Shown here: positions 24,501 to 32,331 of the stretch, piece by piece
Layout: the number at the start of each line of letters is the position of its first letter
Numbering within the stretch: position 1 is the first letter of the stretch
NCBI GenBank assembly: GCA_004431415.1
Contig: QPMI01000513.1
Coordinates: 124,001 to 188,000 of the forward strand
Origin: Cyanophora paradoxa
Taxonomy: Eukaryota; Glaucocystophyceae; Cyanophorales; Cyanophoraceae
DNA length: 64,000 nucleotides
Direction: 5' to 3'
Notes under the pieces: generated by a model
What the model was told of the DNA's origin: nothing
The model's database searches: none
Seen by the model: the letters and a program-made list of their open reading frames with translations, nothing else
Program-made: the position numbers and the translations under genes

Positions 24501-25256
24501 GGTCGCGGCTCACGCCTTACTCAGGAGCTCTTCACGGCTCTGGAGGGCCTTCGCGGCTGCGGGGGGCCCGCCGCCGTTCATCTTCGACCTCTGGACCGCT
24601 TCCAGAGAGCGTGCGTGCAACCCGCCGCGCCGAAGGCCCGGCGCCGGCGCCGGCGGCATGAGCGTGGGCCTCTCCGCAGCGTCGCGCACGTGGGCGGGCC
24701 TTCGGCCGCGAGCGGGGCCGGCGCCGGCGCCGACGTCGAAGTCGAGGCGAGCCCGGCCGCCGTCCCGCTGTCCGCGCCCGGCCCGCCTGATCACGGGGCC
24801 AGGTCCTCGTCGTCCCTCTCGAGAGGGGCGAGGCTGAGGGCGACTTCGCGAGCGGCAGTGCCGGCGGGGGGCGTCCGGCGCCGCACGCTGCCGCGCGGGC
24901 GCCTTCCGTTCCTGGCCCACCCCGCTTCGCCGTTCATGGTGAATGAATATTGTTATCTTTCAGCGAACCGCCGCTTGCGACCGCGCGTTGCATTCACGGC
25001 TGACGTCGCGTGCAGTGCGGGTCAACGGCGGGGCGCCGACGGGGGCGGGGAGCCGGCGGGGAGCGGGGAGCCGGCGCCGGGCGCCCGCGTGGCGTCCGAG
25101 GCGTGCGCGCCGGCCGGCATGTGCATCTCGCCCAGCCCCGCAGCCGCGGCTCCTGCGCCCGGCCTTCAGGTCCCCGGCTCCGGCTCCGGCTCCGCGGAGG
25201 TCGGCGCCCCGCCTGCGCGCGCCGCGCATGCGCAACGCGGCCCTCTTCCACGCTGA
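15529..25256 (+). CDS. Giant cyanobacterial-type multidomain signalling protein (kinase-like, AAA, TPR, GAF, PAS-like)
   Basis: A long intron-rich gene whose exons follow the domain order of cyanobacterial multi-sensor signal-transduction proteins. A protein-kinase C-lobe comes first: LEVAVELARLVFDLHEQ, GYTAPELSGR, then DLYFAGLALYEALAGRPPFS and AERYQSAYGLLQDL. Next is an AAA_16-type ATPase with P-loop GPPGAGKT (near 16840), AGKADQYNR, PFSTWLRAVEAL and Walker B IVVLDDCQ joined to WADGESLALAEHLL, then a winged-helix-like QRVLQVASCCGASFD segment. A long helical/TPR region (about 18.9-22.5 kb) includes NFRSWHRLLQAEQERADG. A GAF-like domain includes YAAAAGVQSLLVLPLPL, GRTIGAIYLESR, LLRSAFTPPVVDALSAL and LAVAVANARLHAAL. 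A PAS-like start PDAILAVDNE lies near 24.25 kb. I do not see an HRD kinase loop or a histidine-kinase core, and the 3' end is uncertain. Confidence 0.55.
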
Positions 25257-25430
25257 AAATCTTCCGGGCGCGGTTCCAGCTGTAACTAGTTAATATCTAA
25301 ACACCCCGCATGAATTCCAATGGGGGATGGCGGGATGGTTATGAGAAGGGGAGAAGTGGCAAGGGGAGAAGGGGGCAAATGGGGATACTACGATATCTAA
25401 AATCCGAGTGACAGTAAACAGAAGCTAACG

Positions 25431-26222
25431 ATGAAAAAAGCGCACCACCAACAGAAGCCGGATCAATCTTATCCGATTGGGATCGAAAAGAAGAATTCAA
25501 AGCTCCTGCAGCCGAACTCAAATGGAGCACTGGCATCGCTGCAGGAACTTCTGCGCTCGGGCGAGCACTCGGACTTCACGATCGTGGTCGTCCCTTCGCG
25601 GGCGATCGCCGGTGCGCAGCTGCACTGCGCATGCGGCAGGCGCTTCGAAATTCGATTTGCGCATGTCGGCCTAAAATAACACTTGTGCATGCTTTCACAT
25701 TAATATTTGCGCGCGCCTGCGCGACGCAGAGGAGCAGCCCGACGACGTCGCCGCGGGGTCCCGTGCACGTGCGCGTGGCCCCAAAAGAGCCCGCTCTGGC
25801 GCTGGCGATTCGAATTCTGCACGTGTGCGAATTCCTGTCCACACGCTTGTTCTGAAGGTCCTCCACTTTAAACTTGTACATGTATATTATAGTATTGCGC
25901 ATGCGCATCTGTTCGTATTCCTTGCTGAATTTCGCGAAGATGCGTGGCGAGTACTTCAAACGAATGATGTCTTCGGGGATGAAGGAGACACGCTCGGCAG
26001 AGATGCGGATCAAAGGGCGGCACCCCGATGCCATCCGAGCTCTCGTCCATTACCTTTACACTGACGAGGTGCGAAATAGTTTTTAATCCGCCCCCGCCCG
26101 TATGCATTAGAAATTTTAGATCTCGTACGCGTAAACGTACGCGTCGCTTCAAGTTTTAATTCAATGTATACGTTCTCTGTTTGATTTCCAGGTGAAGGAA
26201 CTCGAGCCCGAACTCTGCATCA
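25431..26222 (+). pseudogene. BTB/POZ-domain gene, 5' part only, truncated at the outer element
   Basis: Exon 1 encodes a lysine-rich start then SLQELLRSGEHSDFTIVVV, the opening of a BTB domain. A second exon (about 25728-25855) ends RIPVHTLVLK. The third starts at about 25941 and gives MRGEYFKRMMSSGMKE, HPDAIRALVHYLYTDE and a GTGCG donor near 26070. After a TTTCCAG acceptor at 26191 the next exon gives VKELEPELCIK and then runs into a stop and non-host sequence. BTB domains dimerise and often recruit cullin-3 ubiquitin ligases. Everything after the first half of the domain is missing here, consistent with the outer element having landed in this gene. Confidence 0.6.
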
Positions 26223-26730
26223 AAAAAATGAGATAGTGGGGGTTCCAGCCCACCCACCTCTTTCTCACCCTCACTCCTCCAAACCACCCCAACCCACACA
26301 CTCCAACGCCTTCCAACACACATTCTCTTCCATCCCTTCGTTACGTCTACCACCACAACCTCTCCAAACCAACCATCCAGCAACCGCTAGGTAGTATCTA
26401 ACGTCTAGTCCGATCGATTTTGCAAAAGATATAGCAGTGATTTTAGGCGGACCCCCAAAGCGCCGGTCTCAGAATAATCTTCAGATACAGCTAGACGTTA
26501 ATTTTGTGTACTTTGAATCTAACAGAGAAAACATGTTTAGCTCAATTCTAGACGATATTAATGAGTACAATGAAGCTAACAGAGGAAACACGTTTAGCTC
26601 AATTCTAGACGTTAATTGTGTGTATTTCGAATCTAAAAAACAAAGAGGTTTCAAGGGTTATGCTACACGTAATTACTATATCATCGGAATCTAATTACAT
26701 ACTCGAGTTCAGGTTCTAGCTAGACGCTAA
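26223..26730. repeat. Left terminal region of the outer element with a tandem ~60-bp repeat
   Basis: The first 200 bp are pyrimidine-rich on the plus strand (repeated CCACCC and CCAACC). From about 26490, units beginning CTAGACG (26491, 26550, 26608 and again near 26722) carry TTAATTxTGTGTA, GAATCTAACAGAG and TTTAGCTCAATT in order. An inverted AACGTCTAG lies near 26400. The position suggests part of a terminal inverted repeat. No gene is supported in this 500-bp stretch. Confidence 0.5.
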
Positions 26731-27363
26731 TTATTCCCACCGATGACGTAGTCCAAGTTTAGTGAAACCACTTAACATTGGTTTGTATTCGATCGACGGC
26801 CCGACAGGATCAGCGCTGCTAGAGGCGATGCGCAAGATCGATGTGTTTGCTACAGGTAATTCGCTAGCATTCTCATCCACCTCGGGGATTGCGACGATCG
26901 TCTTAGCAGGAACAGCAGATGATGGAGGAGAAAGCTTTTTATCAATTTTGGTCTTAGCAATCGGTTCGTTTAAAATCTTGTTTTCCATTTTAGTCTCAAC
27001 CGCTATACCAGCAATAAGATCACCAGCACGCTTCTTTGAAATTGTTTTCAACCCAGTCACTGTTTTAATGAAATATCTGCTACGATTACCAGTCTCTGAT
27101 ACATACAGCGGACCATCGTCAGTATCCTTCAGTTTACTAGTTTTGCTTTTCTTTGTCCGCGAATTTGGGATATTATCTAGAATAGCGTTTTCGTCGGCAG
27201 TAAGAGCAAAATCGATAGACGCACCCTCACCACCAGCAGTCCGACGAACTAAAGGATAGGATTCAGTATCACCGCTCAAAAATTCAATATTATTCTTTTT
27301 ATTGGGTGAGTTTGTAAGTTTTCTAGAAGCCGAAGGCAAGTAGCCACTTGTGCTACGCACCAT
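26731..27363 (-). CDS. Hypothetical protein, outer element
   Basis: A 210-residue product rich in Ser, Lys and Thr with a basic middle part (RTKKSKTSKLKD) and a C-terminus ending LGLRHRWE. No known domain, signal peptide or membrane segment is evident. It is the outermost left gene and lies directly downstream of the minor capsid gene in the same direction, with 70 bp between. A minor virion or accessory protein is possible, but that rests on position only. Confidence 0.55.
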   Translation of the reverse strand: MVRSTSGYLPSASRKLTNSPNKKNNIEFLSGDTESYPLVRRTAGGEGASIDFALTADENAILDNIPNSRTKKSKTSKLKDTDDGPLYVSETGNRSRYFIKTVTGLKTISKKRAGDLIAGIAVETKMENKILNEPIAKTKIDKKLSPPSSAVPAKTIVAIPEVDENASELPVANTSILRIASSSADPVGPSIEYKPMLSGFTKLGLRHRWE

Positions 27364-27432
27364 TTGTTTTAAATAAGGAACAGAAAAAGTCGACAGACAA
27401 GCTGCCTCGGCTGCGCATTCGCGAAAGTGAAT

Positions 27433-28308
27433 TTAAGCAAAACTGCGATCAAACGGATGAAACTCACTATCTGTGTTTCTGATTGACGAGCGAAGTGATG
27501 CCTTTGTGTATGAAGAATCTTCAATTTCGAACTCGATAACGAATGAGAATTCAGTGTTAATAGCTGCAGTAAATCCATTAAAATAACGTATTGACACATC
27601 AAGTTGTTCTAACTCAGAATTATGATCGACGGAAACAGGAACACGTTCATCAGATGTATATTTGATAAGCTCTCCAAATTTCGCATCGATATGAATCTTT
27701 GCCAACGATGTGTTTGTCCAGTTATTTATTGTGTGAATCGAACCACGAATCTGATCGATATGTAGGAAGAGATAAGTATGATAAAGAAGATCAACAGGTA
27801 TATCGCCAACGATAGCAAACGCATAATCAACAGCATCAACTGTGATTGGAGTATCCAGCTGTTCTGCGGAATCTGTAACAGCCTTTGTGAAGCCGAGCAG
27901 ATTTGCGAGTTCAAGAGTGGAAAACGTCAGAGTAAACTCCGATTCACACAAGATTGTGATTTTCATTGAAACATCATCAAAAACCGTTAAGAACTTGCGT
28001 TGGTAAGTACTCCCCAAATAACTGTATTGTTGTGTTTTCAAAAGAACGTTCATATAATTCGTAAGAGATGTTGGAGTATATGATCCAGCTCGAAATAGGT
28101 TCGTTCTGGTTTTAATTACATTGCTAGGATCGAGCGTAATGGTTGTTATTGAAGCATCAGCAGCTAGATTATACATATTGTGAAAAAGTTCTAGCGATTC
28201 AATTCTAGCCGACTTCACGTTTGCTAACGCCCGAGGCAGATTAATTTTGAAATTCGAGGACGTGCCTTCGAACCGATCTCTAGAATCAACATTTACGCGG
28301 AGTTTCAT
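27433..28308 (-). CDS. Minor capsid (penton-like) protein, outer element
   Basis: A 291-residue protein starting MKLRVNVDSRDR, then FKINLPRALANVKSARIESLELFHNMYN. The N-terminal DSRDR motif and the following beta-rich pattern match the penton/minor capsid protein family of Polinton-like viruses, which usually form single jelly-roll vertices. The inner element has relatives at 48806 and 49846; the latter begins MNRLVNIDSRDRS. It lies head-to-head with the MCP gene, 44 bp apart, and appears intact. It was assigned by motif and gene order, since I could not run a structure prediction. Confidence 0.62.
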   Translation of the reverse strand: MKLRVNVDSRDRFEGTSSNFKINLPRALANVKSARIESLELFHNMYNLAADASITTITLDPSNVIKTRTNLFRAGSYTPTSLTNYMNVLLKTQQYSYLGSTYQRKFLTVFDDVSMKITILCESEFTLTFSTLELANLLGFTKAVTDSAEQLDTPITVDAVDYAFAIVGDIPVDLLYHTYLFLHIDQIRGSIHTINNWTNTSLAKIHIDAKFGELIKYTSDERVPVSVDHNSELEQLDVSIRYFNGFTAAINTEFSFVIEFEIEDSSYTKASLRSSIRNTDSEFHPFDRSFA

Positions 28309-28352
28309 CTTTACAACAATATACGTGAAAATATTCTGTAATATAATATCAA

Positions 28353-29581
28353 ATGGCGCAAGCAGGAACTACTCTGAAAGAGCTCCTAACAACCAAAGGA
28401 TCGAACGAGCTTTATCTATCGCCAGGTCTAACTGTCGGTGTTAGCCCAAAGTTTAAGCCTTTCCTTGAGACGATCCGTCCGCGAGGCAACTCATACGGAT
28501 TCGCACAGACTGCTGCTTTCGACCTTCCGCGCAAGCAACTTCTAAATGGCGTCTCCCTATATTTTAAGGTAACAGTCGCTGGTGGAGCTGCCGCTTCGGT
28601 TCTTCCTAATGGTGCTGGTGCATTTATTGAAAACGTACGCTTTGTTCATGGATCTTTCAAAATGGTAATTCCCGGTGATTGGCTTACAGTGAACGCACTG
28701 ATTGATAACAGCGTCGCATCCGCCAAGCTTTTGCTAGCAGCTACGGCTTTGGAAAAGACGCAGCTCTAGAGATTCTCGATGCTAGCCGAGAGTACGTGCT
28801 GAAGATCCCATCACAGCTTTGGGACAATTCATATTTCCCTCTGCTAGCACTTGCGGATATGCCAACCGTCGAGATTGACTTCCGTTCGGCTGGTGTGATT
28901 GGAACTGTTGCTGATGCTATTGCGACTCTAACGGATTGTGCCCTGGTTTGTCAGTTCGTGAATATTCCTAGCGAAGAGGCAGAGTCTATGCTAAAATCTG
29001 CGAACGAGTCTGGCGGTATTAGAATTCCCTTTACTGAAATCATTTCAAAGCGCTCACGCCAGCTTAAGACGGACGACGCAGGAAACGCTGTCGAAATATC
29101 CCTTGCTAACGTTAGCGGCCTTGTGCACGCGATCCTGATGACAGTGCGTAATGCGAATCACCTGGGCACTCGCAATCATAATTCATTTGCCGGTAACGGT
29201 AACGCTTTGAAGATTGATTCGTTTGAGATCATGCACAATAATCGCACTCTCGATATCAGTAATAAGCCAATCTCTGGATTTGTTTCGAGCTGCTATCATA
29301 TCCCAACTCAATATCGCGGAGCAACAACTGGTAATTCAGCCCTTGGTTTTGAAGACGGAAATGTCTATGGTATTGTGCTTTCGAAATCTGGCAAAGACTC
29401 CCTCCACAACGCTGTCCTCGGCTACACAGACTTCTTCAACTCAAGCAGCAGCTACTGCTCCCTCACTGTCACCGGATGTACAAACACCGCACCAGCTGTA
29501 GTCGATTTTCACGTCCTGCGCCACAACGTTCTCGTAATTAATTCATATCAAATGTCGACTCTAAAAGTAAGTAACTTCTAA
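28353..29581 (+). pseudogene. Major capsid protein (MCP), outer element, with a frameshift
   Basis: Two reading frames together encode about 409 residues of a double-jelly-roll-like capsid protein. The first (28353-28769) starts MAQAGTTLKELL and includes PRGNSYGFAQTAAFDLP. The second becomes open around 28.73 kb, gives SYGFGKDAALEILDAS and LKIPSQLWDNSYFPLLAL, and runs to the stop at 29579-29581. The frames must switch near 28.70-28.745 kb. Downstream text such as GIRIPFTEIISKRSRQL and FVSSCYHIPTQYRG continues without further breaks. It sits 1 bp upstream of the packaging ATPase, the usual capsid-ATPase neighbourhood. The break is either a real mutation or a base-call error. Confidence 0.65.
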
Positions 29582-29582
29582 A

Positions 29583-30287
29583 ATGGATATCAAATTGTTT
29601 GATCCAGCAGAAGTAAAACTTCCTAAACGGTTCTTGTTTGTCGGCCCCACCAACTCGGGCAAAAGCACCTACGTAAAACACGTATTAAATGCTGTAGCAA
29701 ATCAGCTAGACGATATTTACGTCTTCAGCACAACGGCATTTACAGAACAGTGGGACGATACCACTCGCAAGAGCAATATTTATGAAGAATGGGATACAGT
29801 TTTGGTTGAAGAACTTTTAGAACGTCAAAAAGAAAGACGACGCAAGAAAGATGATCGAAAAATAGCAATTGTTTTAGATGACTTGCTTGATAATGACCTA
29901 GTAAACGTCCACAGTGACCGATTAATGCAAAAGCTTTTTACTAGCGGAAGACATTACAATATATCGCTCTTTATCACGACACAACGTCTATGTGGCATTA
30001 GTCCGACGATTCGGCGAAATTGCGAATATGTATGCTTTTCGTCGATTCTATCGAATATTAAAGAGTTCGATTGCGTCTTTGCCGAATACAACGCCGGAGC
30101 GAGTCGAGCAGTTTTAATGCGTCTTTTCCTTGAATGGGGTCATTCGTATCAGGTTTTGATATTTGAAGCCGCGACCGTGGACCGCGTCTACTCTGTTGAT
30201 AAATCTTCTGGAGATTTTTCGGCTCTATCAAGCTTTTTACACGCAAGAAAGCGGCCCGGTCGAAAGCCGGCAACCAATCTTGTCTAA
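29583..30287 (+). CDS. A32/FtsK-HerA-type DNA packaging ATPase, outer element
   Basis: A 234-residue intact protein. The Walker A loop GPTNSGKST lies near residue 20, and Walker B IAIVLDDLL near residue 96 is followed by the SGRHYNISLFITTQR sensor region. This is the viral genome-packaging ATPase family that pumps DNA into capsids made by the MCP. The C-terminal tail is basic (ARKRPGRKPATN). It directly follows the MCP and is converged on by the HNH gene. The inner element's ATPase has the same layout but a different Walker A sequence (GKSCTGKS). Confidence 0.82.
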   Translation: MDIKLFDPAEVKLPKRFLFVGPTNSGKSTYVKHVLNAVANQLDDIYVFSTTAFTEQWDDTTRKSNIYEEWDTVLVEELLERQKERRRKKDDRKIAIVLDDLLDNDLVNVHSDRLMQKLFTSGRHYNISLFITTQRLCGISPTIRRNCEYVCFSSILSNIKEFDCVFAEYNAGASRAVLMRLFLEWGHSYQVLIFEAATVDRVYSVDKSSGDFSALSSFLHARKRPGRKPATNLV

Positions 30288-30455
30288 GCAACCAACTAGT
30301 ATATTCTGGTTTAGCTGAGGCAATCCACAAATAGCTTGCGCCCTTGTAAATGCCGAAGCTGATGCAGTGGCATGGTGAAAGTTGTGATCTCCCCGGCCAA
30401 CATATTTCTAAATCTTCAATATCCATCAAAAAGATAAAGGGTGTTATTCCTTCAA

Positions 30456-30992
30456 TTAAACCTGTGGAAAGTTCAGACGCAAGAACAGTTTGTCTGCTTC
30501 AGAAGTATTCTCCAAGACATATGCATCACGAGCACGAGCAGCTTCTTCTGCAGTTGAGAAATTGCCAACGTGCTTCAGGCGACCATTTATTTTATAATGC
30601 GCCTGCCATTTACCACACTGCTGATCGAAGCTAACACCTATGAATCCACTCGAGTTATTTCGCCGCCGATTCTGGTTGAGCTGCTGCTGACGAGCAGTTG
30701 CCACACGGAGATTTTCACGTCTGTTATCCAGTTTGTTCAGATTTATATGATCAACTGTCAATCCGTTTTCGAGTTCACCCGAGATATAGTTATGCAAAAA
30801 CACATTCTTTCTATTGATCGTGGTTCGAGCATATCCATAGTTATTTAAACGCCAGCGAAATCCAAGCATACGCTCAGCGTCATCCTGCGACACAAGTGCA
30901 TAGGCAACTACGACTCCATTTCGACCATTCCTACGACCAGTAATTGGAATTAGAGCAACACCTTCAGGGACATCAGGAATTGCGACCTCCAT
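30456..30992 (-). CDS. HNH endonuclease with AP2 DNA-binding domain
   Basis: A 178-residue protein. The middle carries an HNH-type core: WRLNNYGYARTTI, then LHNYISGE, LTVDHINLNKLDNRRENLR. The C-terminal half is an AP2-like domain, SGFIGVSFDQQCGKWQAHY followed by KHVGNFSTAEEAARARDAY. This architecture is typical of freestanding homing endonucleases in phages and large viruses, which cut a DNA site and spread by repair. It is intact and convergent with the ATPase gene, with no intron or intein around it. No counterpart is found in the inner element. Confidence 0.8.
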   Translation of the reverse strand: MEVAIPDVPEGVALIPITGRRNGRNGVVVAYALVSQDDAERMLGFRWRLNNYGYARTTINRKNVFLHNYISGELENGLTVDHINLNKLDNRRENLRVATARQQQLNQNRRRNNSSGFIGVSFDQQCGKWQAHYKINGRLKHVGNFSTAEEAARARDAYVLENTSEADKLFLRLNFPQV

Positions 30993-31127
30993 ATTTCTTG
31001 CGCAGCGAGCTGCTTGTCTGCGACTTTTTTGTTACATTTACAGATTGCATTATCTTTAAGCCTAAAAAGTCGCGCTAATTTGTTATAAAAGGATTTATGT
31101 CTCATATTATTGAGATATAAGCGAACA

Positions 31128-31436
31128 ATGAGTTCTGCAGATTATACTGCTGTAAAGCGTGGCCGTGGACGTCCGCCAAAGGTTCGTCTTTTGACAATGG
31201 ATTCATATGAACCAAAGAAGAAGGGTCGTAAGCCAATAGAGGTAACACCGGAGATTTTAGCAGAGCGACGCAGAAAGAATGCTGAACGGAATCGTAAACT
31301 ACGTCATACGAACGAAACATATCGTTTGAAACAGCTTGCCATCACAGCAAAATATCGAGCTGAAAATCCTGATCGTATTCGGGAGTACCACAGAAATGCT
31401 ATTTCGCGTAGATGTCTTGCTAAAGACGTTGCTTAG
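31128..31436 (+). CDS. Small basic AT-hook protein, outer element
   Basis: About 102 residues starting MSSADYTAVKRGRGRPPKVR. The GRGRPP core is an AT-hook, which binds the minor groove of AT-rich DNA, and a second basic patch KKKGRKPI follows. The C-terminal half is helical and Arg/Tyr-rich (RKNAERNRKLRHTNETYRLK) and resembles the small basic proteins at 41925 and 45258 in the inner element. The last 17 bp overlap the 3' end of the integrase on the other strand. A chromatin-like or regulatory role is inferred. Confidence 0.6.
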   Translation: MSSADYTAVKRGRGRPPKVRLLTMDSYEPKKKGRKPIEVTPEILAERRRKNAERNRKLRHTNETYRLKQLAITAKYRAENPDRIREYHRNAISRRCLAKDVA

Positions 31437-32322
31437 CACCAGCTCTAAGCTTTGGCTCTCCTGCAATCTCAAGCTTCTTGAGCTCTCGATCCTTCCGGTT
31501 TTGGCCGCTGTATTTTTTCGTTTCGATCAATCCCTCGCGTCTCAATCGTCTCTGCTGTCGCATTTTCACTTCTTCTTTTTCGATTCGTGTTTGATCAGGG
31601 AGATCACGAGGTTGACGTATTTCAGATGGTTTAACACGCCTAGAAATTTCCACACCTTGCTTTGTAATTAACCTAACGCGGTTCTTATCAGCGCCAGCAA
31701 CTATGTACGTCTCTTTGCTTGGTTTTGCCAGACCCTTCGCAAAAACACTGCTCTTTGGCTCAAGGATCTGCACCTCCGTGCCAGGTTTAGGCATATTTGT
31801 GTTCTCTCGTTCAATATCGTTCTGTCGCTGTCGCACTTGGTGAAGCTGCTCGGCAACCTGTGTATTTTCACGCATCCACGTTGGTGATCGCTCCTCGCCA
31901 AATGCACTGTGGGCTGTCTCATTGTACGCCTTGACAATTGCCGGCAAACGTGAGAGGAAATGCGGTGATCCACGTGCTTCAGTGTCAGCTTGGATAAGTG
32001 CTCGCAATGTCCTAGCGAACCTGTCGATAATTCCAAGTTTGTTACCTTTAGAAATGTGGTCATCTTTGGCAACATCAGTGTGTATTTTCAACGAGTTCTC
32101 TTCGACCATTGCCCGAATCGCAGCTGTGTTAAAACCGTTGTCGGCGGAGAAACCCCAGATCCCTGGCAGTTGCTCAATCATTTTTGGAAGTTGTTTGAAT
32201 GTTTCTATTTTTCGAACGATAGCGAAACGGGTTGCAATTTCTACGGCCGCAAACAGGCGATATCTCCCAATAAATAATACATCAATTTGCCATGCACCAG
32301 GTGGCGCTGTTAGAGTGTACAT
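31420..32322 (-). CDS. Retrovirus-like (rve) integrase, outer element
   Basis: About 300 residues beginning just before the catalytic core. The first Asp is in WQIDVLF (residue 14) and the second in GFSADNGF (residue 61). The third catalytic position, normally Glu, falls in GIIDRFARTLR and is Asp (residue 100). The C-terminal part has the SH3/chromo-like segment VQILEPKSSVFAKG and the tail RELKKLEIAGEPKL, close to the tail of the inner integrase. It starts 10 bp after the PolB stop, the same PolB-integrase order as in the inner element. The N-terminal zinc-binding part seems missing, so it may be truncated or inactive. Confidence 0.72.
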   Translation of the reverse strand: MYTLTAPPGAWQIDVLFIGRYRLFAAVEIATRFAIVRKIETFKQLPKMIEQLPGIWGFSADNGFNTAAIRAMVEENSLKIHTDVAKDDHISKGNKLGIIDRFARTLRALIQADTEARGSPHFLSRLPAIVKAYNETAHSAFGEERSPTWMRENTQVAEQLHQVRQRQNDIERENTNMPKPGTEVQILEPKSSVFAKGLAKPSKETYIVAGADKNRVRLITKQGVEISRRVKPSEIRQPRDLPDQTRIEKEEVKMRQQRRLRREGLIETKKYSGQNRKDRELKKLEIAGEPKLRAGAKQRL

Positions 32323-32331
32323 CCTTATTAT

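Noticed and set aside
27726-27969. Small open frames opposite the outer minor capsid gene
   Set aside because: They lie entirely within a clear capsid reading frame and show no domain or start context.
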